Source: Lachnospiraceae bacterium UBA1729 (lineage in GTDB: Bacteria > Bacillota > Clostridia > Lachnospirales > Lachnospiraceae). Taken from it: 11,862 nucleotides of DNA. Location of the stretch: contig DCIJ01000014.1 in NCBI GenBank assembly GCA_002315945.1, positions 1-11,862 of the forward strand. The letters are read 5' to 3'. Position numbers and translations under genes: made by a program. Below, in pieces: positions 1 through 6,645 of this stretch. Position 1 is the first letter of the stretch, and each line of letters begins with the position of its first letter. The notes under the pieces are model-generated. The model was not told the DNA's origin. It searched no databases and was given only the letters and a program-made list of their open reading frames with translations.

Positions 1-1344
1 CTGTATCATGCCCAGGCAATACACTGGATAGAAGATTATGGCATTGTTAAGGGATTGGGAAATCTGTATCATCGCTTTGCGTATGACAGTGCATTCTTCA
101 GCCTGCAGGCTCTGTTTAGTTTGAGATGGCTGTTGGGAGATTCCACTCATGCAGTCAATGGATTTGTTGCATGGATATTTGTGTCATGGGCGGTCTTAAG
201 TATTAAGCCTGAAAAAAATATTTTTTCAAATTTAATGAGAATCTTACTAATCTGGTATCTTACCATAGACAAGGTACAGGATATTTCATCGCCTAATTCA
301 GACGTATTTGTTCTTTCACTGGTAATATTTATCTTTATAAACTGGATAGATACCAGGGATGTTACCCTTCAGTGCATACTGTGCCTGCTGTCAGTCTTTG
401 CGCTGACATTGAAGCTGTCAGCAGCGTTGATGGTTCTGCTGGTTATTAGTCCAGCTGTCTGGCTTGTGGTTAATAAGAAGTACAAGGAAGTTGCGCTCTA
501 CATATGCCTGGGGTGCATAATTCTGATTCCATGCCTGGCTAGAAATTATATTCTTTCCGGGTATCTGCTCTATCCATATCCTCAGATTGATATTTTTAAT
601 GTGGATTGGAAAATGGCACCATATATGTGCTCTGTAGATGGGGCTGAGATAAAGATGTGGGGAAGGGGCATTCAGGATGTAACCCAGATTCAGACGCCTT
701 TCTTAACCTGGTTTTCTATATGGTGGGGAAAAGCTGGCATAGTAGGCCCACTGCTTATTTTAGATGCGCTTATGCTTCCCATTGTACTGGTAAAAGGTGT
801 GAATAGAATCCTTGTACCGCTGGTGGCTTATGCAAACGGACTACTTTGGTTTGTGGGGGCACCTCTTCCCAGATATGGAAGCATATATCTGTTTGTAATT
901 TTGATTTGCAACTTGAACCACTTATTCGGTGAAAGAGCAGATAAATTGCTTGAGCAAGGGGCAAATAAATCATCCGCGTCGAAGGCAAATAAATTATCTG
1001 TGACAAGGGCAAACGGCCTGGTTGGATATGCCGGATTATGTCTTGCACTTCTTGCTTCAGCATATTATTTGAAGGGACATCCTGTGGATATGGTTTCGCA
1101 ACAGGGTATTTATGGCTGCCAGGTGAAGGAAGTGAATGAACTGGGCACCACCTTTTTTGTCCCATCTGAGGGCTCGGATCTGGTGGGCTACAATAATTTC
1201 CCGGCGGTGCCCTATGTGGCCATATTTGATAAGATTGAATTGCTGGGAGATTCCTTTGAAGACGGATTCAAGCTGAAGGATGAGTATAAAGATTCCCTTA
1301 TTATTGGAAATGGAAATTTGCATGAAAAAAATATTTTCCAGTAA
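1..1344 (+). CDS. Multi-pass membrane protein, LIC_10190-like (5' partial)
   Basis: The reading frame is open from base 1 (447 codons in the window, stop TAA at 1342-1344), so the gene starts upstream; the TTG at 55 is not a credible start because the conserved-looking YHAQAIHWIEDYG segment precedes it in frame. Many hydrophobic segments are visible, alternating with short loops, followed by a last membrane segment near bases 1021-1075 and a soluble tail of about 85 residues containing EGSDLVGYNNFPAVPY. From memory, the YHAQ...W...GLGNL opening and the GY..FP..PY tail resemble the LIC_10190-type family of large polytopic proteins found in polysaccharide clusters, related in architecture to GT-C glycosyltransferases. 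That assignment is moderately sure; substrate and reaction are unknown. A hydrophilic loop before the last membrane segment contains a 24-bp tandem repeat. Its neighbours downstream include O-acylation genes, which supports an envelope glycan role. Confidence 0.6.
   Translation: MYHAQAIHWIEDYGIVKGLGNLYHRFAYDSAFFSLQALFSLRWLLGDSTHAVNGFVAWIFVSWAVLSIKPEKNIFSNLMRILLIWYLTIDKVQDISSPNSDVFVLSLVIFIFINWIDTRDVTLQCILCLLSVFALTLKLSAALMVLLVISPAVWLVVNKKYKEVALYICLGCIILIPCLARNYILSGYLLYPYPQIDIFNVDWKMAPYMCSVDGAEIKMWGRGIQDVTQIQTPFLTWFSIWWGKAGIVGPLLILDALMLPIVLVKGVNRILVPLVAYANGLLWFVGAPLPRYGSIYLFVILICNLNHLFGERADKLLEQGANKSSASKANKLSVTRANGLVGYAGLCLALLASAYYLKGHPVDMVSQQGIYGCQVKEVNELGTTFFVPSEGSDLVGYNNFPAVPYVAIFDKIELLGDSFEDGFKLKDEYKDSLIIGNGNLHEKNIFQ
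937..1020 (+). repeat. 24-bp degenerate tandem repeat inside a coding region (3.5 copies)
   Basis: Units begin at 937, 961, 985 and 1009 (last one half length), each opening with GCARATAAAT or GCAAACGG. In frame they encode eight-residue units: ADKLLEQG, ANKSSASK, ANKLSVTR, ANGL. The repeat sits in a charged loop between two membrane segments, so it probably tolerates length change. Confidence 0.75.
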
Positions 1345-1378
1345 AAAAGAATACTGCCATCACTGGCAGTATTCTTTA
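1345..1378. terminator. Bidirectional intrinsic terminator
   Basis: Bases 1346-1358 (AAAGAATACTGCC) pair perfectly with 1365-1377, and A1359-T1364 can extend the stem to 14 bp around a TCAC loop. On the minus strand the stem is followed by a run of T (complement of the A tract at 1343-1348), which makes a strong terminator for the ATPase gene. On the plus strand the stem ends in TTT followed by AATATAAT, weaker but usable for the membrane protein gene. The stop codon of the ATPase (1360-1362) lies in the loop, so its last codons form one stem arm. Confidence 0.9.
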
Positions 1379-2427
1379 ATATAATCTGCAAAAAAGGGCA
1401 GAGATAAAGAAATATATCCCTGACGGGCGTTGATTAGGCCGCGCTTAAGTAACCGGTCTCTATACATTGAATAAATATTCTGCTTTTCTCCTAAGCTGAC
1501 AAGTATCTCTTCACGCTTGTATTCGGATTTTTCAGTCAGCAAACTAATTAATAATTTGTCGTTCTCGGTGAGTTCTTCCCATATTTTTTCGTATGAATAT
1601 GCAAAGAGTTCAACTTTTAATGCTTGAATCACATCATTTATACTATCATTATCCTGTTTGTTAAAATATAATACGCCTAACTGTTGGAAGGCGTAGGCAT
1701 AGCCCATAGTTGCTGATGCTAATGATTTTGCAATCGAAGCATCGACATTTAGTTTTGACTTGTACATTTCGGTCATTCTAACCAAATTTAGAGGTCGAGT
1801 CTGAATAGTAGTAGCGCGCCTGAAAAAAGTAAGATTTTTTACATTGCTCAACTCTTGAATATTCTCAAAGAGACCAGTACATACAAGATAAATGGGGTAA
1901 CCGGCGCGTAGCCATCGACCAAATTCGGAAGCAAACTCAATCATATAACTTGTTTTTGACACCTCGTCTATCCCAACAAGGATGCGTTTTGAATTGGCTT
2001 GAACTTTTTCAATCATGGACTCTATTTCAACACCAATATCAAAATATGGATTGTCATGTTCGGCGGACACACCAATTCCGCCCCCGGTCCCAAGCACAGA
2101 AGCGGATATGTTGACCCCAATGCTTTTTAATTCTTTTTTAGGAGCAATCTCTTTGGATAGCATTGCAGCTAACTGACTAAGCATATCTCTATTAGGATTT
2201 AAATCACATACAATCCAATTATCATTTTCATCGCCATGTGGCTTAAGAGTTTCTTCAATTTTGGCAAGTAGAACAGTTTTTCCAGAGCCTCTGACACCGG
2301 TAATCTTATATACAGATTCTGAGGGCTGGGAATAACTAAAGTTATCCAGGATTTCATCAGTGCTATCTGTGACAATATATGTATATTCAGGCAATTTGCT
2401 AAAGGTCGTAGTGAAAGGATTTTGCAT
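1360..2427 (-). CDS. ORC/Cdc6-like AAA+ ATPase with C-terminal winged helix
   Basis: This 355-residue protein has a P-loop GVRGSGKT (residues 44-51, Lys50), a Walker B stretch RILVGIDE (148-155, Asp154/Glu155), a sensor-like VCTG (182-185) and an FFRR pair (201-204) in arginine-finger-like position. The C-terminal part from about 285 (LTENDKLLISLL...YRDRLLKRGLI...GYISLSLPFFADYI) looks like a winged helix. The MQNPFTTTFSKLPEY opening resembles the NPFTPTFG start of a family of solitary AAA+ ATPases in gut Firmicutes and Actinobacteria, whose role is not established. ATG at 2427 is preferred: AGAGG lies five bases upstream (2433-2437), and the alternative GTG at 2433 overlaps that site. It is transcribed opposite to all neighbours and has no partner gene. 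Its base composition looks more AT-rich than addB. DNA binding is inferred from the fold, not shown. Confidence 0.8.
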   Translation of the reverse strand: MQNPFTTTFSKLPEYTYIVTDSTDEILDNFSYSQPSESVYKITGVRGSGKTVLLAKIEETLKPHGDENDNWIVCDLNPNRDMLSQLAAMLSKEIAPKKELKSIGVNISASVLGTGGGIGVSAEHDNPYFDIGVEIESMIEKVQANSKRILVGIDEVSKTSYMIEFASEFGRWLRAGYPIYLVCTGLFENIQELSNVKNLTFFRRATTIQTRPLNLVRMTEMYKSKLNVDASIAKSLASATMGYAYAFQQLGVLYFNKQDNDSINDVIQALKVELFAYSYEKIWEELTENDKLLISLLTEKSEYKREEILVSLGEKQNIYSMYRDRLLKRGLINARQGYISLSLPFFADYIKEYCQ

Positions 2428-2430
2428 ACA

Positions 2431-2438
2431 CACCTCTT
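2431..2438 (-). promoter_or_regulatory. Ribosome binding site deciding the ATPase start
   Basis: On the minus strand this reads AAGAGGTG, followed by TGT and ATG at 2427. The spacing from AGAGG to ATG is five bases. It absorbs the upstream in-frame GTG (2433-2431), so the protein begins MQNPF rather than MCMQNPF. Confidence 0.7.
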
Positions 2439-2470
2439 GTATTTCTAACTTTATTAATTCTGATTGATAA

Positions 2471-2570
2471 CTCTTTATACTTTTTATAATTCTTTATACT
2501 TCTTTATACTTTTGGGGTTTTCTTTATAACTCTTTATACTTTTTGATATATTTTATACTTATTTATACTT
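2471..2570. repeat. Helically phased array of about ten 10-bp units (TCTTTATACT)
   Basis: Six exact TTTATACT octamers start at 2474, 2493, 2503, 2533, 2552 and 2562. Variants occupy the slots between them: TTTATAAT at 2483, TTTATAAC at 2523, TTTGATAT at 2542, and the odd unit TTTGGGGTTT at 2511-2520. Start-to-start steps are 9 or 10 bases throughout, about one helical turn. On the minus strand each unit reads AGTATAAAGA. The array lies 47-143 bases upstream of the ATPase start and about 100-200 bases upstream of the MBOAT start. It could be an operator or iteron-like binding array, a curved-DNA segment, or a spread of -10-like elements for the ATPase promoter; no convincing -35 is seen on the minus strand. 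Confidence 0.85.
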
Positions 2571-2592
2571 TTTAGCAACAAGTAAGAATATA

Positions 2593-2653
2593 GCAATGGA
2601 TAATTATCGCAATAAATATGGCAATGAATAATTATCGCAATGAATAATTCTAT
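2593..2653. repeat. Four degenerate GCAAT-led direct repeats upstream of the MBOAT promoter
   Basis: GCAAT occurs at 2593, 2609, 2621 and 2637 (steps 16, 12, 16). The longer units read GCAATGGATAATTATC, GCAATGAATAATTATC and GCAATGAATAATTCT; the second (2609) is a shortened GCAATAAATATG. GATAATTATC at 2599-2608 is a perfect palindrome. The last two units cover the place where a -35 would lie, so an operator role is plausible. Confidence 0.7.
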
Positions 2654-2661
2654 GGTATAAT
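2653..2661 (+). promoter_or_regulatory. Extended -10 promoter for the MBOAT-led unit
   Basis: TGGTATAAT is a full match to the extended -10 (TGnTATAAT), with the hexamer at 2656-2661. No good -35 is seen 17 bases upstream (about 2633-2638), which is common for extended -10 promoters. Counting the last T as -7 puts +1 at 2668, the A of the MBOAT start codon. The assignment is by sequence only. Confidence 0.55.
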
Positions 2662-2667
2662 CTCGGT

Positions 2668-4155
2668 ATGTTATTCAATTCATACATTTTTATATTTTGC
2701 TTTCTGCCACTAACTCTGGCGCTGTATTTTGGATGTTATCATTTCAAAATGGATAGGGCAGCCAGGCTTGGTCTTTTTTTGATGTCCATTTGGTTCTATG
2801 GATATCTGAATCCATCATATATTCCGGTTATTTTAGTTAGCATAGGAGTTAATTTTTTAATATCCAAAAATTTTGACTCCCCCAAAAAATCACAAACTGA
2901 GACAAAAGATCAAAGGGGCACCAGCAAAAATAGAATTCTCCTGGCCCTGGGGCTGGGCTTTAATCTGGGGCTGCTATTTTACTTCAAATACTATGATTTC
3001 TTCATTTCTAATATAAACACAGTATTTAAGACAGATTTCAATCTGTTGCATATAGCACTGCCTCTTGGAATCAGTTTCTTTACCTTTCAGCAGGTTTCAT
3101 TTTGCATAGATTCCTACAGGGGGGAGATCGGCGAGTATTCGTTGTTGGATTATTGTGTGTTTGTGGCATTTTTCCCGCAGCTGGTGGCGGGACCTATTGT
3201 GCTTCACGAAGAGATACTGCCTCAGCTTAAGGAGGAGAGTAATCATCGCCTGAATCCTAAAAATATTTCCATAGGACTTCATGCTTTTGCACTGGGACTT
3301 GCAAAAAAAGTAATAATTGCAGATACCCTGGGAGTGCCTGTGACACTGGCCTTTGGTGGAGTAGAGGTGCTGACCAGCAGCGATGTACTGCTTACAACCC
3401 TTTGCTACTGCCTGCAGCTGTATTTTGATTTTAGCGGTTACTGTGATATGGCTTATGGTATAGCCATGATGTTCAATATAGAAATACCTGCCAACTTTAA
3501 CTCTCCCTACAAGGCAGATTCAATACCCGAATTCTGGAAGAGATGGCACATTACCCTCACCAGATTTTTGAGAAAATATGTATATTTTCCGCTGGGAGGC
3601 AACAGAAGAGGTCCCATCAGAACCTACATCAACATTTTTATTGTATTTTTATTGAGCGGCATTTGGCATGGAGCCAACTGGACCTTCATCCTGTGGGGCG
3701 TGATGCATGGCTTTGCCCAGATGATTGGCAGACTGATTGATAAACCCTGGAAAAAAGTACCCAAGCCCATCAGATGGGCCATCACTTTTTCCTTTGTGGC
3801 AGTGGCCTTCCTGATCTTTAGAGCAGATAGTGTGGCCCAGGCCTATATTATGCTTAGAAAAGTGGTTAAGCTGGAGAACTTTTCGGTGACACCACTCCTG
3901 CTTACAGGGCTGATGCTGCCAGAGGTGAAGCATCTCTTTGATCTGTTTGGAATGGCATCGGTACTAGATAGCCTTACCTGGCTCTGCCCGGCTCTTTTCC
4001 TGTTAGTTGTAATGGGAATAACACTTTTTACAAAAAATACCAGAGAAAAAGAATTTAAACCTGATATGGCCCATCTCCTGTCAACAGTAGTGTTGATTGT
4101 ATGGAGCGTCCTCAGCTTGTCAGGAATATCAACCTTCCTGTATTTCAATTTTTAA
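2668..4155 (+). CDS. MBOAT-family membrane O-acyltransferase (AlgI/DltB-like)
   Basis: This 495-residue polytopic membrane protein has the full set of MBOAT hallmarks: the usual MLFNSYIFIFCFLPL start, LPLGISFFTFQQVSFCIDSYRG (131-152), FFPQLVAGPI (168-177), LYFDFSGYCDMAYG (251-264), FWKRWHITLTRFLRKYVYFPLGG (289-311) and SGIWHGANWTF (330-340). His334 is the expected catalytic histidine and His294 the second conserved one. The length is normal. The family moves an acyl group, usually acetyl, across the membrane to an extracellular polymer. No dltA or dltC is present, so a polysaccharide is likelier than teichoic acid D-alanylation. A hydrophilic loop (about 68-90) is rich in K, T, S and Q. No Shine-Dalgarno sequence is seen before ATG 2668, yet the N-terminus matches the family, so the start is likely right. 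The SGNH partner follows after two bases. Confidence 0.95.
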   Translation: MLFNSYIFIFCFLPLTLALYFGCYHFKMDRAARLGLFLMSIWFYGYLNPSYIPVILVSIGVNFLISKNFDSPKKSQTETKDQRGTSKNRILLALGLGFNLGLLFYFKYYDFFISNINTVFKTDFNLLHIALPLGISFFTFQQVSFCIDSYRGEIGEYSLLDYCVFVAFFPQLVAGPIVLHEEILPQLKEESNHRLNPKNISIGLHAFALGLAKKVIIADTLGVPVTLAFGGVEVLTSSDVLLTTLCYCLQLYFDFSGYCDMAYGIAMMFNIEIPANFNSPYKADSIPEFWKRWHITLTRFLRKYVYFPLGGNRRGPIRTYINIFIVFLLSGIWHGANWTFILWGVMHGFAQMIGRLIDKPWKKVPKPIRWAITFSFVAVAFLIFRADSVAQAYIMLRKVVKLENFSVTPLLLTGLMLPEVKHLFDLFGMASVLDSLTWLCPALFLLVVMGITLFTKNTREKEFKPDMAHLLSTVVLIVWSVLSLSGISTFLYFNF

Positions 4156-4157
4156 AT

Positions 4158-5237
4158 ATGACAGAAAAAAATGTATCCACAACTGAATATTCCAGGTGGC
4201 TTAAAAAAACTTTGATAGTTCTGGCACTGGCATTCGTAGTGATAATTTCCTACATTGCCATTGTTGATCCTTTTTTCCATTACCACGGTCCCCTGTCCCA
4301 GATCAGTTATGCCTTGGACAATGAGAGATATCAGAATGACGGAATCACCAGGCATTTTGATTATGACACCATCATAACAGGCACTTCCCTCACGGAGAAT
4401 TTTTTGCCCAGCGAGTGCGATGAACTCTATGGCGGAAAAACCATCAAGGTGGCACTGCAGGGAGCAACCTTCAAGGAGGTAAACGATGGCCTGGTAAGGG
4501 CCTTCAGATATAATCCTGATATCAGGACGGTAATCCGCTGTCTGGATATGAAAAATTTCCAGCAGGATTGGGATTATATCAGCTATGATGGGCTGCCAAC
4601 ATATCTGTATGATGATAATCTGCTGAATGACACAGGCTATGTGCTGAATAAAAGTGTCGTGATAGCAACCAATGAGCAGGTCAGACGAACCCTGGAGGGA
4701 AAGCCTGGGGACACCATGGATACCTATATGTTCTGGGGAGAAGATTTTGACTATGGCCCTAAAAAAGTCAAGTCAACCTATGTGCGCCCTGACCAAGAAG
4801 AGCCCAGAGGCCCTATCACTGAAGAAGAAAAAGAAGCCATCTTAAAAAATGTGCGTGAAAATATAACCAGTCTTCCGGCTGCCCACCCCGAGACAACCTT
4901 CTACTACTATCTGTCTCCGGATAGCATATGCTGGTGGGACGTGGAGGCCAACAGGGCTGGCAAGCTGGAATACTATTTTGAATTGCAGGAACTGGTTATT
5001 GAGGAGATTCTCAAGACGCCTAATATTAAACTTTTTTCCTACTCCAGCCGATTTGATGTAATAGAGGATTTGGGTCATTACAAGGATCTGTCCCATTATG
5101 ATGCCGGCATCAGCCACAGAATTCTAAAGTGGATGAAGGAAGACAGGGGAAGGCTGACCCAGGACAATTATAAGAATTACATAGAAGAGATAAGAGAGTT
5201 CTATACAGATTACGACTATGATTATCTGTATACCTGA
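4158..5237 (+). CDS. Membrane-anchored SGNH-like acyl-transfer partner of the MBOAT protein
   Basis: The 359-residue product has a short cytoplasmic N-terminus, one membrane anchor (about 17-37) and an extracellular domain. ITGTSLTENF places the candidate nucleophile at Ser77; VALQGATFKEV (98-108) fits the SGNH block II glycine; YKDLSHYD gives Asp310 and His313 as the DxxH pair. These fit the DltD/AlgX-like SGNH hydrolase fold. Together with the adjacent MBOAT gene it would complete transfer of the acyl group to a surface glycan. An in-frame ATG at 4101 lies inside the MBOAT gene and would add 19 residues that do not look like a signal anchor; ATG 4158, two bases after the MBOAT stop, is preferred. 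No Shine-Dalgarno sequence is visible there, which suggests translational coupling. The C-terminus is unusually rich in Tyr and Asp (DYDYDYLYT). Acceptor and acyl donor are unknown. Confidence 0.8.
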   Translation: MTEKNVSTTEYSRWLKKTLIVLALAFVVIISYIAIVDPFFHYHGPLSQISYALDNERYQNDGITRHFDYDTIITGTSLTENFLPSECDELYGGKTIKVALQGATFKEVNDGLVRAFRYNPDIRTVIRCLDMKNFQQDWDYISYDGLPTYLYDDNLLNDTGYVLNKSVVIATNEQVRRTLEGKPGDTMDTYMFWGEDFDYGPKKVKSTYVRPDQEEPRGPITEEEKEAILKNVRENITSLPAAHPETTFYYYLSPDSICWWDVEANRAGKLEYYFELQELVIEEILKTPNIKLFSYSSRFDVIEDLGHYKDLSHYDAGISHRILKWMKEDRGRLTQDNYKNYIEEIREFYTDYDYDYLYT

Positions 5238-5255
5238 GCAAGAAAGAACTAGAAA

Positions 5256-6644
5256 ATGAGAAGAAGGCATAAATCAAACTTCATGGCAGTATTTGCAAAG
5301 ACATTGATTTCAATGGTGTTAGTTGGCGCCCTTGGATTCTTTGTGGTGCTTGGTTTTGCTCATTTCTCGAATAACTCCCTCTTGTTCAATGTAAAAAATG
5401 ATAATTTTTTGTCAGGTGGGACAATTTTCGGATACCAAAATAAGTACAATAATAGTGACCGAGGCAGCACAGTCAGCAACGGTAGCACAGTCAGCGAGAG
5501 CATTAAGCAAAATAATTCTCTCAGCGCGAATATGCAGACCGAGAGCATTGTCACCCAGGTTAATGAAAATCAGTTTTTAAGTTCTCCTGCTGAGACTACT
5601 GAAAAATATGCTGCCATCAAGAATAATCCAGAGGTTCAGAAGGCAAATCGGATAGTTGTGAAGGATGGGGCTAATCCGGACGTGATTACTATTGGATTTG
5701 CGGGGGACATTCTCTTTGACAGGCAGTATGCCATCATGTCATCCCTTCTGTCAGCAGGCGGAGATATTACCAGAATCATTGAGCCTGTTTTGCTGGACAA
5801 GATGAAGCGAATGGATGTGATGATTGTAAATAATGAATTTCCCTATTCAAATAGAGGAACTCCAATTCCTGATAAGACCTATACCTTCAGGGCAGATCCT
5901 GAGTATGTTAAATATCTGGGAGCAATGGGGGTAGATGGGGTCAGCATTGCCAACAATCATGCCTTTGACTATGGGGAGCAGGCTTTTTTAGATACTCTGG
6001 ATACACTGGAGGCAGCAGATATGCCCTATGCCGGAGGCGGCAGAAACATTGGAGAGGCAGCCAGGGCCATGACTTTTTTGGTAAATGACAGACTGATCAG
6101 CATCCTGTGCGCAACTCAGATAGAGAGACTGGAAAATCCTGATACCCGAGGTGCAACCATGGATAGGGCCGGGGTATTCAGATGCCTGGATGCAACAGCC
6201 CTGTGTGAGCAGGTCAGAAAGTACAAGGAGACCTCGGATGTGGTGATTGTTTTTACTCACTGGGGGACAGAAAGTACTGATGTACTGGATTTCAGGCAGA
6301 CAGGACAGGCTAAGGAACTCATGGAAGCCGGGGCTGATCTGGTAGTCGGGGCCCATCCCCATGTGCTGCAGGGCGTGGATTATCTGGGGGATATGCCGGT
6401 GGTATACAGCCTTGGAAATTTTGCTTTTTCTTCAAAGACTCTGGATGGAGCCATGCTGGAGGTCCAGATTATCAAGGGAGACACTAAGGATGAGATCAAA
6501 GCCAGATTTATTCCTACCAGACAGGCGGGCTGTCAGGCCAAGCTGTTAACAGCTGCTGACAAGGATAATGTAATTAACTATATCAATTCAATATCAGGCT
6601 ACACAGCCTTAGATTCGGATGGATATTTGCAGAGGCGTTCATAA
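5256..6644 (+). CDS. CapA-family metallophosphatase-like surface protein
   Basis: This 462-residue protein has a basic N-terminus (MRRRHK) and one membrane anchor (about 12-37), then a linker of roughly 100 residues rich in Ser, Asn and Thr, then a CapA (PGA_cap) catalytic domain from about 142. Visible motifs are FAGDILFDR (Asp151), VNNEFPYS (Asn193, Glu194), IANNHAFDYG (Asn233, Asn234, His235), FTHWGTE (His335), GAHPHVLQG (His367, His369) and YSLGNFAFS. These are the metal-ligand type residues of the calcineurin-like fold that the family shares. CapA proteins are tied to poly-gamma-glutamate capsule export, but many Clostridia members stand alone with unproven substrates; capB/capC are not seen. 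It starts 18 bases after the previous stop with only a weak purine-rich site upstream (AGAAAG). The linker carries an 18-bp duplicated unit. Confidence 0.9.
   Translation: MRRRHKSNFMAVFAKTLISMVLVGALGFFVVLGFAHFSNNSLLFNVKNDNFLSGGTIFGYQNKYNNSDRGSTVSNGSTVSESIKQNNSLSANMQTESIVTQVNENQFLSSPAETTEKYAAIKNNPEVQKANRIVVKDGANPDVITIGFAGDILFDRQYAIMSSLLSAGGDITRIIEPVLLDKMKRMDVMIVNNEFPYSNRGTPIPDKTYTFRADPEYVKYLGAMGVDGVSIANNHAFDYGEQAFLDTLDTLEAADMPYAGGGRNIGEAARAMTFLVNDRLISILCATQIERLENPDTRGATMDRAGVFRCLDATALCEQVRKYKETSDVVIVFTHWGTESTDVLDFRQTGQAKELMEAGADLVVGAHPHVLQGVDYLGDMPVVYSLGNFAFSSKTLDGAMLEVQIIKGDTKDEIKARFIPTRQAGCQAKLLTAADKDNVINYINSISGYTALDSDGYLQRRS
5463..5498 (+). repeat. 18-bp in-frame duplication in the capA-like gene
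   Basis: Two units, 5463-5480 (GGCAGCACAGTCAGCAAC) and 5481-5498, differ at three positions (third base, and two in the last codon). They encode GSTVSN and GSTVSE (residues 70-81) in the extracellular linker between the membrane anchor and the CapA domain. Confidence 0.8.
6631..6635 (+). promoter_or_regulatory. Ribosome binding site deciding the addB start
   Basis: AGAGG lies inside the last codons of the capA-like gene, ten bases before ATG 6646. It favours 6646 over the in-frame ATG at 6619, whose product would carry nine extra residues before the conserved MSFRFVLGGSGSGKS start. Confidence 0.65.
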
Positions 6645-6645
6645 T

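Noticed and set aside
55..57. TTG as the start of the first gene
   Set aside because: The same frame is open back to base 1 and encodes a family-like YHAQAIHWIEDYG segment, so the gene is 5' truncated by the window.
1360..2427. Toxin-antitoxin or anti-phage pair
   Set aside because: Only one gene is present on that strand, with no second small gene in the flanking 240 bases; a single-gene defence role cannot be excluded but nothing in the sequence shows it.
2471..2570. CRISPR array
   Set aside because: Units are only 10 bp, directly abutting, with no spacers, and no cas genes are nearby.
4101..4157. Longer N-terminus for the SGNH partner
   Set aside because: It would lie inside the MBOAT gene, has no ribosome binding site, and places an unlikely stretch before the membrane anchor.
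2668..5237. dlt operon (dltB-dltD) for D-alanylation of teichoic acid
   Set aside because: No dltA or dltC genes are present, and the MBOAT opening and motifs look AlgI-like; a polysaccharide acylation pair is the more careful call.
5988..6362. Minus-strand open frame of 124 codons within the capA-like gene
   Set aside because: It is antisense to conserved CapA motifs and its cysteine- and serine-rich product looks like a codon-bias shadow.
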